A stretch of 64,000 nucleotides of DNA, taken from positions 186,001 through 250,000 of the forward strand of contig NZ_JACBZM010000001.1 in NCBI RefSeq assembly GCF_013408525.1, read 5' to 3'. Positions 7,535-15,730 of this stretch are shown one piece after another. This DNA is from Nocardioides aromaticivorans. Lineage in GTDB: Bacteria > Actinomycetota > Actinomycetes > Propionibacteriales > Nocardioidaceae. The notes below the pieces were generated by a model, which was not told the DNA's origin, did no database searches, and saw only the letters and a list, made by a program, of their open reading frames with translations. A program made the position numbers and the translations under genes. How positions within the stretch are numbered: position 1 is the first letter of the stretch; every line of letters starts with the position of its first letter.

Positions 7535-8314
7535 TCAGCCCGGGTCGAGGATCCGCCGCAGGAACTGCCGGGCCCGCTCGGTGCGCGGCGCCTCCAGCAC
7601 CTGCTCGGGCGGGCCGGCCTCCACGATCCGGCCGCCGTCAAGGAAGAGCACCTGGTCGGCGACCTTGCGGGCGAAGTGGATCTCGTGGGTGACGACCACC
7701 ATCGTCCAGCCCTGCTCGGCCAGGTCGCGGATGACCGCGAGCACCTCCCCCACCAGCTCGGGATCGAGCGCGGAGGTCGGCTCGTCGAAGAGCACGACCT
7801 CCGGACGCAGGGCGAGCGCGCGGGCGATGCCGACCCGTTGCTGCTGGCCGCCCGAGAGCTGGAACGGGTAGGCGTCCGCGCGGTCCGCGAGCCCGACCTG
7901 CTCCAGCAGCACGCGCGCGTCGGCGACCGCCTCGTCCTTCGGCCGCTTCTGCGCGACGACCGGCCCCTCGATCACGTTGTCCAGCACGCTCTTGTGCGGG
8001 AAGAGGTTGTGGGACTGGAAGACGAAGCCGGACTGCGCGCGGAGCCGGGCGATCTCGCGCTGCCCCGCCTTGCCCTCCGGCAGGCTCGCGAAGTCGACCT
8101 CCACGTCGCCGATGCCGACCACACCCGCGTCGGGCCGCTCGAGGACGTTGAGCGAGCGCAGCAGGGTGGTCTTGCCGGACCCGGACGGGCCGAGCAGGAC
8201 CGTCGAGGTGCCGCGGGCTGCGGTCAGGTCGATGCCCCGCAGCACCGGGTGGTCGCCGAAGGACTTCGTCAGTCCGCGGACGCGGATCTCGTCAGCAGCA
8301 GTGGTCTCGGTCAT
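7535..8314 (-). CDS. Amino-acid ABC transporter ATPase (GlnQ type)
   Basis: 259 residues with a full ABC cassette: Walker A LLGPSGSGKTTLLRSL near residue 42, Q-loop FVFQSHNLFPHKSVLDN, signature QLSGGQQQRVGIARALAL, Walker B EVVLFDEPTSALDPE and H-loop VVVTHEIHFARKVAD. The FPHK...NV pattern and the D-loop are those of the polar amino-acid uptake family. It overlaps the upstream SBP-permease gene by four bases (ATGA), so the two form one operon. It powers import by the fused transporter. Confidence 0.92.
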   Translation of the reverse strand: MTETTAADEIRVRGLTKSFGDHPVLRGIDLTAARGTSTVLLGPSGSGKTTLLRSLNVLERPDAGVVGIGDVEVDFASLPEGKAGQREIARLRAQSGFVFQSHNLFPHKSVLDNVIEGPVVAQKRPKDEAVADARVLLEQVGLADRADAYPFQLSGGQQQRVGIARALALRPEVVLFDEPTSALDPELVGEVLAVIRDLAEQGWTMVVVTHEIHFARKVADQVLFLDGGRIVEAGPPEQVLEAPRTERARQFLRRILDPG

Positions 8315-9852
8315 TTCGCCACGTACCTGTCGAGTCGGGTCTCGAGGCGCCCCTGCGCCGACGAGAGGAGGGTGCAGATGATCCAGTAGTAGAGCCCGGC
8401 GAACGCGTAGAGCAGCAGGAACTCGTTGGTCCGGCCGGCCGCGACCTGCGCCACCCGGGTGACATCGGTGAGCAGCAGCACCGACACCAGCGAGGTGTCC
8501 TTGAGCAACGACAGCAGCGTGTTCGACAGTGGCGGTACGGCGGTGCGGAGGGCCTGGGGGAACACGATCCGGCGCAGCGTCTGGGAGTAGTCGAGGCCGA
8601 TGGTCTGGGCGGCCTCGAACTGGCCCTTGGGCACGGCGAGGATGGCGGAGCGGACGATCTCGGCGGCGTACCCGGCGACGTTGAGGCCGAACGCGAGCAC
8701 CGCCGCGACGAACGAGTCCAGCTTGATGCCGAGCTCCGGCAGCCCGAAGAAGACGATGAACAGCTGCAGCAGCAGCGGCGTCCCTCGGATCACCGACACG
8801 AAGCCGCGGGCGAGGCCGGACAGGATCCTGCTCCGCGAGATCCGGGCCAGCGCGACGGCGACGGCGAGGACCAGTCCGACGGCGAAGCTGATCGCCGTCA
8901 ACGGCAAGGTGATCCGGACGACCCCCTTCAGCATCGGCCAGGCCTCGTCCTTCAGCACCTGCCAGTTCGACGAACGCTTGCGCGCGTCCGTGACGTCGAC
9001 GTCGGCGGCGCCGCCCTCGACGGAGACGTCGGCCTTGAAGTACTTCTCCGAGATCTCGGTGAGGGTGCCGTCGGCGGCCAGTGCTTCGAGCGCGGCGTTC
9101 GCCTCGGCGAGCAGGTCGGCGTCGTCCTGGCGGAAGGCGAGGACCTGCTCGGTCTCCTGGCCCTCGGCGACGCCGGCGATCTTGACGTCGTCGGAGCCGG
9201 TGTTGGCGAGGTAGTCCAGCGCCGCGATGTTGTCGTTGAGGATGGCGTCGACGCGGCCCTGCCGGAGCAGCGCGGCCGCCTGGGCGAAGCCCTCGACCGC
9301 CTCGACCTTCGCACCCGCGTCCCGGGCGACCTGGGCCCAGTTGCTGGTCGACGACTGCGCCGTCGTACGGCCCTTGAGGTCGGCGAGCGTGGTGATGTCG
9401 TCCTCGTCGGCGCGGGTGACGATCACGCCCTCGGAGTAGGTGTAGGGCTCGGAGAGGCCGTACCTCGCGGCGCGCTCCTCGTTCCACGACACCTGGTTGG
9501 CGATCACGTCGATGCGCCCGGCGTCGAGCGCCGGGAAGATCGCGTCCCACTGGGTCTCGACGAACCGGAGCTCCCAGCCGGCCTTCTCCGCGACCGCCTT
9601 GATGACCTCGATGTCGTAGCCGGTGACGTCGGGCGACCCGGACTCGTGGAAGGAGAACGGCGGGTAGGTGCCCTCGGTGCCGACCCGGACCACCCGCGGG
9701 GCGTCCCCCTCGGCATCCTGTCGTACGACGCCCGGTGCCGCGGCGCCCGCGGGCAGCGCGGTCGCCGCGACCCCCAGCAGCACCGCCACGGCGGCCGCCC
9801 ACCGCAGCCATCCCGGCCCGCTCGACCACCTCGGCCATCGACGTCGTCGCAT
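8311..9852 (-). CDS. Amino-acid ABC transporter, fused binding protein and permease
   Basis: 513 residues. A signal/anchor helix (WLRWAAAVAVLLGVAATALP) leads to a type 3 periplasmic-binding-protein domain (about 55-275: RVGTEGTYPPFSFHESG...DVTGYDIEV, DVIANQVSWNEERA). A HisM-type permease follows (about 300-510), with GLVLAVAVALARIS, RGTPLLLQLFIVF and the ATPase-coupling loop EAAQTIGLDYSQTLRRIVFPQA. The domain is thus tethered to its own channel. The NQVSWNEERAARYGLS block suggests cystine or polar amino acids; this is only an analogy. GAGGAG lies nine bases before the ATG. Confidence 0.92.
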   Translation of the reverse strand: MRRRRWPRWSSGPGWLRWAAAVAVLLGVAATALPAGAAAPGVVRQDAEGDAPRVVRVGTEGTYPPFSFHESGSPDVTGYDIEVIKAVAEKAGWELRFVETQWDAIFPALDAGRIDVIANQVSWNEERAARYGLSEPYTYSEGVIVTRADEDDITTLADLKGRTTAQSSTSNWAQVARDAGAKVEAVEGFAQAAALLRQGRVDAILNDNIAALDYLANTGSDDVKIAGVAEGQETEQVLAFRQDDADLLAEANAALEALAADGTLTEISEKYFKADVSVEGGAADVDVTDARKRSSNWQVLKDEAWPMLKGVVRITLPLTAISFAVGLVLAVAVALARISRSRILSGLARGFVSVIRGTPLLLQLFIVFFGLPELGIKLDSFVAAVLAFGLNVAGYAAEIVRSAILAVPKGQFEAAQTIGLDYSQTLRRIVFPQALRTAVPPLSNTLLSLLKDTSLVSVLLLTDVTRVAQVAAGRTNEFLLLYAFAGLYYWIICTLLSSAQGRLETRLDRYVAK

Positions 9853-9940
9853 GTGCAGTCTCCTCAGCTCGCCCGGACGAAGACCAGCCACCTTATATGA
9901 GTGATCCGGTGCACTTTCGTTCGCGGTAGCGTGCGGCTCC

Positions 9941-10975
9941 ATGAACGCCATCGTCGCGCCCGATCCCGCCGTACGGAATGCCGCCGCGGAGCGGCTCGCC
10001 GGGCTGGCGACCCCCGCCGGGGCGCTCGGCCGCCTCGGTGAGCTCGGCGTCTGGGTCGCGGCGACCCAGGGCCAGTGCCCGCCGGCGCCCCTCGACAACG
10101 TCCGGCTGGTGATCTTCGCCGGCGACCACGGGGTCGCCCAGCACGGCGTCTCGGCCTATCCCCCGGCGATCACCCCGGCGATGGTGCGCACCTTCGTGCT
10201 CGGCAAGGCAGGCGTCTCCGCGCTGGCCGGCGCCCACGGCGTCAACGTCCGGGTGCTCGACATCGGCGTCGACGACGACCTCGAGGGCGTCCCCGCCGAC
10301 GTCCAGGCGCACAAGGTCCGCCGCGGCAGCGGCGCGATCCACGTCGAGGACGCGCTCAGCGCCGAGGAGACCGCGGCCGCGATCGAGGCCGGCCGGGCGG
10401 TCGCCCGCGAGGAGATCGCGGCAGGTGCCCAGCTCCTGCTGTCCGGTGACATGGGCATCGGCAACACGACCCCGGCGTCGGCGATGGTGGCCGCCGCCCT
10501 CGGCCTGCCCGCCGCCGAGGTGACCGGCCGCGGCACCGGCGTCGACGACGCCGCCCTCGAGCACAAGCAGGTCGTCGTCCAGCAGGCGCTCGACCGCGCC
10601 GGCGACCGGCTCGCCGACCCCGTCCAGACCCTGCAGGCCGTCGGCAGCGCCGACCTCGCCGCGACCGTGGGCTACCTGCTGCAGGCGGCCGAGAGCGGCG
10701 TACCCGTGCTCCTCGACGGGCTGATGTCCGTCGCCTGTGCGCTGACCGCCGACCGGATCGCGCCCGGCGCTGCCGCGTGGTTCGCCGCCGGGCACCGCTC
10801 CACCGAGCCGGCCCAGTCGCTGGCGCTGGAGAAGCTCGGCCTCGAGCCGGTCCTCGACCTCGGCCTGCGCCTCGGCGAGGGCTCCGGCGCCGTCGCCGCC
10901 GTCCCGGTCGTGCGCTCCGCGGTCGCCCTGCTGCGCGACGTCGCGCTGCTGGCCGACCTGATGCCGCCCGCCTGA
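9941..10975 (+). CDS. cobT: Nicotinate-nucleotide--dimethylbenzimidazole phosphoribosyltransferase
   Basis: 344 residues, the normal CobT length. It carries LGELGVWVAATQGQCPP, the phosphate-binding FAGDHGVAQHGVSAYP, GDMGIGNTTPASAM and a C-terminal LRLGEGSGAVAAVPVV that contains the catalytic Glu. It makes alpha-ribazole phosphate from NaMN and DMB for the lower ligand of cobalamin. It is followed closely by cobS, with cobU convergent, forming the nucleotide-loop assembly locus. No B12 riboswitch is visible in the 88-bp upstream region it shares with the divergent transporter. Confidence 0.95.
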   Translation: MNAIVAPDPAVRNAAAERLAGLATPAGALGRLGELGVWVAATQGQCPPAPLDNVRLVIFAGDHGVAQHGVSAYPPAITPAMVRTFVLGKAGVSALAGAHGVNVRVLDIGVDDDLEGVPADVQAHKVRRGSGAIHVEDALSAEETAAAIEAGRAVAREEIAAGAQLLLSGDMGIGNTTPASAMVAAALGLPAAEVTGRGTGVDDAALEHKQVVVQQALDRAGDRLADPVQTLQAVGSADLAATVGYLLQAAESGVPVLLDGLMSVACALTADRIAPGAAAWFAAGHRSTEPAQSLALEKLGLEPVLDLGLRLGEGSGAVAAVPVVRSAVALLRDVALLADLMPPA

Positions 10976-10983
10976 GAGCCCGG

Positions 10984-11757
10984 GTGAGCGTGGACGCCGC
11001 CGTCGCGGGACGCAGCCTGCGGCTCGCGATCGGGATGCTGACCGCGCTGCGCGTCCCGGCCGTGCTGCGGGTGACCCCCGGCATCGCCACCGGTGCGCTG
11101 CTGGTCGCGCCGCTCGCCGTTCTGCCGCTGGGCGTCGGTGTCGGCGTGGTGCTGTGGGGCGGCGGGCGCCTCGGGCTGCACGCCGCCGCGGTCGCCTTCG
11201 TGGCGCTCGCCGTCCTCGCGGTCGGCAGCCGGGCGCTCCACCTCGACGGCCTCTCCGACGTCGCCGACGGGCTGACCTCGTCCTACGACCGGGAGCGGTC
11301 GCTGGCCGTCATGAAGTCGGGTACGGCGGGCCCGGCCGGTGTCGCCGCGCTCGTGCTCGTGCTCGGCGTGCAGGCCGCCGCGCTTGCGTGGTTCGTGCCC
11401 CGGGGCGGGGAGCTGCGCCCGGTCGTCTTCGCCGGCGCAGCGGTGTGCGCGTCGCGGGCAGCGCTCTGGATCACCTGCAGCACGCTGGCGCCGCCCGCCC
11501 GCGAGGACGGGCTCGGCGTCACCTTCACCCGGCGGATCCCGGTCGCGGTGACGCTGGTGGGCTGGGGCGTGATCGCCGCGCTCGCTGCCCTGGTCGACCC
11601 GGTGCGCGGACCCGTGACCGTCGTGGTCGCCGGCCTCGTGGTCGCGCTGCTCACGCGGCACTGTGTCCGGCGCTTCGGCGGCGTCACCGGCGACGTGTTC
11701 GGCGCCTCGATCGAGGTGGCGCTGGCGGTGCTGCTGGTCGGGCTCGCCGGCGCCTGA
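10984..11757 (+). CDS. cobS: Adenosylcobinamide-GDP ribazoletransferase (cobalamin synthase)
   Basis: 257 residues of polytopic membrane protein. The diagnostic acidic motif HLDGLSDVADGLTS sits near residue 83 and binds Mg. Later SYDRERSLAVMKSGTAGPAG and CVRRFGGVTGDVFGAS near the C-terminus complete the CobS signature. The enzyme joins adenosylcobinamide-GDP to alpha-ribazole phosphate in the membrane. The start is GTG, eight bases after the cobT stop, so the two are cotranscribed. It is convergent with cobU two bases away. Confidence 0.95.
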   Translation: MSVDAAVAGRSLRLAIGMLTALRVPAVLRVTPGIATGALLVAPLAVLPLGVGVGVVLWGGGRLGLHAAAVAFVALAVLAVGSRALHLDGLSDVADGLTSSYDRERSLAVMKSGTAGPAGVAALVLVLGVQAAALAWFVPRGGELRPVVFAGAAVCASRAALWITCSTLAPPAREDGLGVTFTRRIPVAVTLVGWGVIAALAALVDPVRGPVTVVVAGLVVALLTRHCVRRFGGVTGDVFGASIEVALAVLLVGLAGA

Positions 11758-11759
11758 CC

Positions 11760-12281
11760 TCAGAGCCTCAGCACCCGCCCGGCGACGACGAGGTGGACCT
11801 CGTCGCACACCTCGGCCACCTGCTGGTTGACCGTGCCGAGCAGGTCGCGGAAGAGCCGCCCCGACCGCTCCGCCGGTACGACGCCGAGACCGACCTCGTT
11901 CGTCACGAGCACCACCGGCACGGTCGATGCGGCGACCGCGGCGACCACGCGAGCCAGCTCACCGAGCACGTGCTCCTGGACCTCGCCGACCGGCGCGTCC
12001 CACAGTCCCGCCTCGTCGACGACCGCCGTCAGCCAGGTGCCGAGGCAGTCGACGAGCACCGGTCCGCCGGCGCTGCCGATCACACCGGCCACGTCGCGGG
12101 TCTCCTCGGTGCGCCAGGTCGCCGGCCGGCGCTCCCGGTGCGCGGTGATGCGCGCGGCCCAGTCGGCGTCGTCGTACACGGGTCCGGCGGCGACGTAGGT
12201 GACGGCGTCGTCGGCGGTGAACAGCGACTCGGCGTGGCGCGACTTGCCGGAGCGGACGCCGCCGGTGACCAGGACCTTCAT
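11760..12281 (-). CDS. cobU: Adenosylcobinamide kinase / guanylyltransferase
   Basis: 173 residues. P-loop GGVRSGKSRHAE starts at residue 7, followed by YVAAGP, HRERRPATW (with the His that is guanylated in CobU), VLVDCLGTWLTAVV, VTNEVGLGVVP and LGTVNQQVAEVCD. It phosphorylates adenosylcobinamide and transfers GMP to it, giving the substrate of CobS. Despite the shared pathway it lies on the opposite strand from cobTS, translationally coupled to the upstream RNB nuclease gene through a four-base ATGA overlap. Confidence 0.94.
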   Translation of the reverse strand: MKVLVTGGVRSGKSRHAESLFTADDAVTYVAAGPVYDDADWAARITAHRERRPATWRTEETRDVAGVIGSAGGPVLVDCLGTWLTAVVDEAGLWDAPVGEVQEHVLGELARVVAAVAASTVPVVLVTNEVGLGVVPAERSGRLFRDLLGTVNQQVAEVCDEVHLVVAGRVLRL

Positions 12282-13711
12282 GCGAGCGTGAACGCGACCT
12301 TGCGGGCCGCCACGTCGGCGGTCTCCAGGCGGGCCTTGACGTCCTCGCCGAGCGGGAGCGGGCGCTCGGAGGAGACCGGCGCCTCGACACCGACCTCGGC
12401 CAGCACCACCACGCCCTGTCGCGGCTCGTCCTCGCGGACGCTCGTCACGACACCGTCGAACTCCTCGCCGACGCGGTCGGCCAGCACCGCCGCCTCGATC
12501 AGGTCGAGGACGGCCCGCTCGTAGGCGCCCGCCCTGCGGGCGGAGTCCTGCAGCTCCTTCGGCAGGCCCGGGAGCGCCTGCCGCACCCAGTCGGGGACGG
12601 GCGTCCCGGCGCAGATCGCGAGGCACACCTCGCCGGCGTAGCGGTCGCCGAGACGGCGCAGCGGCGCGGTGACGTGGGCGTACTCGGCGGCGATCGCCGA
12701 GTGCCGGGTCTGCTCGGGCAGCTCGCCGTCGAAGGCGGCGTACCCGCTGCCGCGGAGCAGGCGGGTGCAGGCGACGACCATCGCCTGGTGCTGGGACCTC
12801 GACGGGTCGAGCGAGCGGATGAACTCGGGATAGTCCATGTCGGAGGGCCAGTCGACGCGGAGGCCCTTGGCCACGCGGCGCAGCCGTGAGACGTCGCGCG
12901 GGTCGGCGGGTGGCAGCGTGCGCAGGATGCCGACCTTCGCGCCGACCATCAGCGAGGCGGCGCCGATGCCCGTCAGGAGCGAGATCTGGGCGTTCCACTG
13001 CTCGACCGGCAGCTGCTGGCGGAAGACCAGCTCGAACCCACCGTCGACCTCGTCGACCTCCTGCTCCGGCAGCGGGAGCGAGATGCCGCCGCGGTCGATC
13101 TCCTGCTTCTCACGTAGTCGCCCCACCTCCCGGAGCAGCTGCAGCACCTCGCCGGCCGAGCCGTCGTCGAGCGCCTTCTGCGCGTCGACGTAGGACCAGC
13201 GGGCGGTCGAGCGGACCCGCGCCCGCTCGACGTGGACCTTCGTGGTCGTGCCGGCCTCGTCGAGCTCGATCGTCCACAGCAGCGCCGGGCGGACCTGGTC
13301 GGGCAGCAGCGAGGCGGCGCCCTCGGACAGCGCCGGCGGGTGCAGCGGGATCCGGCTGCCGGCGCCGTACAGCGTCTCGCCGCGGCGGTGCGCCTCGAGG
13401 TCGACGGGGTCGCCGGGCTCCACGAACGCGGCCACGTCGGCGATGGCGTAGTGGACGACGAAGCCGCTGCCTGCGCTCACGATGTGCACGGCCTGGTCGA
13501 GGTCCATCGATCCCTCGGGGTCGATGGTGATGAACGGCAGGTCGGTCCGGTCCAGCTCCGGGAGTACGACGCCCGCGGCCGCCTGCTCCGCCGCGGCGGT
13601 CACCTCCGCGGGGAACTCGCCGGGGAGCTCGAGCTCCGTCGCGATCGCCCGCAGGCCCTCCTGCAGCGCCGGTGAGCTCGCGTTGACCCGGACCACGAGG
13701 TTGTTCGGCAT
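12278..13711 (-). CDS. RNB-domain 3'-5' exoribonuclease (RNase II/R family)
   Basis: 477 residues. The RNB catalytic centre is clear: DLPFITIDPEGSMDLDQAVH near residue 58, with the Asp cluster that binds Mg, then DVAAFVEPGDPVDLEAHRRG, and RLGDRYAGE near the middle of the C-terminal half. There is no N-terminal cold-shock domain pair and at most a poor S1-like tail, so it is the short actinobacterial form rather than full RNase R. It degrades single-stranded RNA in the cytoplasm. Coupling to cobU by overlap looks incidental to function. Confidence 0.88.
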   Translation of the reverse strand: MPNNLVVRVNASSPALQEGLRAIATELELPGEFPAEVTAAAEQAAAGVVLPELDRTDLPFITIDPEGSMDLDQAVHIVSAGSGFVVHYAIADVAAFVEPGDPVDLEAHRRGETLYGAGSRIPLHPPALSEGAASLLPDQVRPALLWTIELDEAGTTTKVHVERARVRSTARWSYVDAQKALDDGSAGEVLQLLREVGRLREKQEIDRGGISLPLPEQEVDEVDGGFELVFRQQLPVEQWNAQISLLTGIGAASLMVGAKVGILRTLPPADPRDVSRLRRVAKGLRVDWPSDMDYPEFIRSLDPSRSQHQAMVVACTRLLRGSGYAAFDGELPEQTRHSAIAAEYAHVTAPLRRLGDRYAGEVCLAICAGTPVPDWVRQALPGLPKELQDSARRAGAYERAVLDLIEAAVLADRVGEEFDGVVTSVREDEPRQGVVVLAEVGVEAPVSSERPLPLGEDVKARLETADVAARKVAFTLA

Positions 13712-13735
13712 GTGCTCGACCCTATCCTTGCGGCC

Positions 13736-14515
13736 GTGCTGATCCTGCTGCCGCCGAGTGAGGGCAAGTCCACCCCGTCCCGGGGCAAGCCCCTCGACCT
13801 CGCGGCGCTCTCGTCACCGGAGCTGACCCCCGCCCGGGAGCAGGTGCTCGAGGCCCTGGTCGCCCTGTGCGCCGATGACCCGGTCAGGGCCGCCGAGGTG
13901 CTGGGCCTCTCCCCCGGCCAGGCCGACCTCGTGCTGCGCAACGCAGGGCTCCGGGAGGCACCCACCGCACGGGCCGACCGGATCTACACCGGCGTCCTCT
14001 ACGACGCCCTCGACGTCGAGTCGCTCTCCGCGGCGGCGAAGCGCCGTGCGACCTCCCGGCTCGGGGTGGCCTCGAGCCTGTTCGGGCTGGTCCGGATGGG
14101 CGACCGCCTGCCGTCGTACCGGCTCTCGGGCGATGCCACCCTCCCCGACCTCGGCCCCGTCGCCGGCGTCTGGCGTGAGGCGCTGCCCGACGTGATGACG
14201 GCCGCGATCGGGCGCGGTCTCTTCGTGGACCTGCGCTCGGGGATGTACGCCAACTTCTGGCGCCCGGGCCCGGAGCTCGCGAAGCGCACCGCGACCGTGC
14301 GCGTCCTCCACGAGCACAACGGCACCCGCAAGGTGGTCAGCCACTTCAACAAGGCGACCAAGGGACGCATCGTCCGCGCACTGCTCGAGGACGGCGCCGA
14401 CCCGCGCACGCCCGCCGCGCTGGCGGCGACGCTGGAGCGGCTGGGGTGGACCGTGGAGATCGGGGCGCCGGGGAAGGCCGGGACCCAGCTCGACGTGGTG
14501 GTCAGCGAGCTGTAG
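13736..14515 (+). CDS. yaaA: YaaA family peroxide stress protein
   Basis: 259 residues. It begins LILLPPSEGKSTP, the family's opening strand, and continues with IYTGVLYDALD, SSLFGLVRMGDRLPSYRLS and LFVDLRSGMYANFW, closing with VVSHFNKATKGRIVRALL. In E. coli YaaA limits free iron and DNA damage under peroxide stress; the biochemistry is likely DNA-binding-like but unsettled. The GTG at 13736 is preferred because the family starts precisely at this strand. The first palindrome of family B begins five bases after its stop and may serve as a transcript end. Confidence 0.88.
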   Translation: MLILLPPSEGKSTPSRGKPLDLAALSSPELTPAREQVLEALVALCADDPVRAAEVLGLSPGQADLVLRNAGLREAPTARADRIYTGVLYDALDVESLSAAAKRRATSRLGVASSLFGLVRMGDRLPSYRLSGDATLPDLGPVAGVWREALPDVMTAAIGRGLFVDLRSGMYANFWRPGPELAKRTATVRVLHEHNGTRKVVSHFNKATKGRIVRALLEDGADPRTPAALAATLERLGWTVEIGAPGKAGTQLDVVVSEL

Positions 14516-14519
14516 CGGG

Positions 14520-14582
14520 CGTCGTACCGGACTGAATGGTCGTGAGATCGCCTGATCCACAGCCACTGGGTCCGGTACGACG
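14520..14582. repeat. 63-nt palindromic repeat family B, copy 1
   Basis: CGTCGTACCGGAC (14520-14532) and GTCCGGTACGACG (14570-14582) are perfect 13-bp inverted arms around a conserved interior beginning tgaatggtcgtgagatcgcc. It is identical in length to copies at 15645 and 34331. It lies just after yaaA and could act as a Rho-independent-like hairpin, though no T-tract follows. Confidence 0.9.
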
Positions 14583-14627
14583 GCCTGTGGATGAGCGGAA
14601 GCACGACCCGCCCCGTTCGCGCAGGGT

Positions 14628-15680
14628 GTGCGGGTGGAGTTGCACATCAGCCGACCGGGGATCGCGAGTCCACGACGGATCGATCCCCACGGCGTCACCG
14701 GTCCGACCCGCGGGCAGGCACGCGGTCCCCACTGGACCAACGTCGGACTCGGGGTCTACCGCCCGCGCTCGGCACCCGACAGCACCGAGCAGCGGATCGT
14801 CGACGCCGCTGCCAACGTGCCGTATGGCTGTGCCGTCACGGGCTGGGCGGCCCTGCGCTGGCTCGGCGCTCGGTGGTTCGACGGCCGGGCAGCCGACGGC
14901 TCACCGCTTCCGGTGCCGATCGCGGTCGGCGACCGGCACGCGAAGCGCGGGCATGACGAGATCATCGTCTCGGAGGACTGGCTGTTCCCCGGAGACGTGA
15001 CAGTGGTCGACGGCCTGCCGATCACGACGCCGGTGCGATCGGTGACCTACGAGGCGCGGGTCGCGGACGGAGAGATCGCGGCCCTCCGGGCGATCGAGAT
15101 GGCGGCGTACGACGACCTGGTCAGCATCGCCGAGCTGACGTCCTACACGGCCAGGCTGACCAGCCGCCCCGGCAAGGTGCGGCTCGAGGCCGCCCTCGCG
15201 GTCGCGGACGAGAACGCATGGTCGCCGATGGAGATCGTGATGCGACGCTTCTGGCAACGAGACCGGGACCGGCCGCTGCTGTGCAACCAACCCGTCTTCG
15301 ACTTCGCTGGCAACCACCTGTTCACACCCGACCTGCTCGACGTCGAGGCCGGTGTCGCCGGGGAGTACGACGGCAGCGTCCACGACACCGGCCCGCGCCG
15401 CGGCAAGGACCTGGACCGTGCGGAGCTCACCCGCCGGCTCGGGATCGAGGTGGCGACCATGATGGCGGGCCAGGGCGAGCGGCAGCGGTTCCTGCACCGC
15501 CTCGACGGCGCGTACGAACGGGCCGCGCGCTTCGCCGGCCCACGCCTGTGGACCATCGAGCCGCCGGCGTGGTGGACGGACACCACGACGGTCGCCCGGC
15601 GCCGTGCCCTCGGCCCGGCCGAGCGCGAACGCTGGCTCGGCCACCGTCGTACCGGACTGAATGGTCGTGAAATCGCCTGA
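14628..15680 (+). CDS. Hypothetical protein with possible nuclease-like C-terminal domain
   Basis: 350 residues with the GTG start at 14628. The N-terminal third resembles AbiEi-type proteins that open with a short sensor region (WTNVGLGVYRP, then AALRWLGARWFDG). The C-terminal part has SPMEIVMRRFW, QPVFDFAGNHLFTPDLLDVE and GEYDGSVHD followed by RRLGIEVATMMAGQ, a layout like PD-(D/E)xK or Vsr-type nuclease folds (PD..., ExD). No toxin partner is adjacent. The last 12 codons and the stop lie inside a family B palindrome, and another copy precedes the gene. The function is unknown; the nuclease suggestion is weak. Confidence 0.6.
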   Translation: MRVELHISRPGIASPRRIDPHGVTGPTRGQARGPHWTNVGLGVYRPRSAPDSTEQRIVDAAANVPYGCAVTGWAALRWLGARWFDGRAADGSPLPVPIAVGDRHAKRGHDEIIVSEDWLFPGDVTVVDGLPITTPVRSVTYEARVADGEIAALRAIEMAAYDDLVSIAELTSYTARLTSRPGKVRLEAALAVADENAWSPMEIVMRRFWQRDRDRPLLCNQPVFDFAGNHLFTPDLLDVEAGVAGEYDGSVHDTGPRRGKDLDRAELTRRLGIEVATMMAGQGERQRFLHRLDGAYERAARFAGPRLWTIEPPAWWTDTTTVARRRALGPAERERWLGHRRTGLNGREIA

Positions 15681-15707
15681 TCCACAGCCACTGGGTCCGG
15701 TACGACG
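15645..15707. repeat. 63-nt palindromic repeat family B, copy 2
   Basis: The same perfect 13-bp arms as copy 1 (15645-15657 and 15695-15707), and the same interior except one G-to-A (gaaatcgcctga). It has the same orientation as copy 1, 1125 bp away. It contains the end of the preceding reading frame (stop at 15678-15680). A 14-bp exact tandem duplication, gccggatcaccagc at 15711 and 15725, follows directly. Confidence 0.9.
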
Positions 15708-15730
15708 GGCGCCGGATCACCAGCGCCGGA

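Noticed and set aside
14520..14582. Rho-independent terminator
   Set aside because: Good hairpin but no T-tract, and identical copies occur in other settings including the end of a reading frame. A repeat element explains it better.
14628..15680. Abortive infection toxin-antitoxin pair
   Set aside because: Only one gene is present; no toxin partner is found on either side, so the AbiE-like resemblance is not enough.
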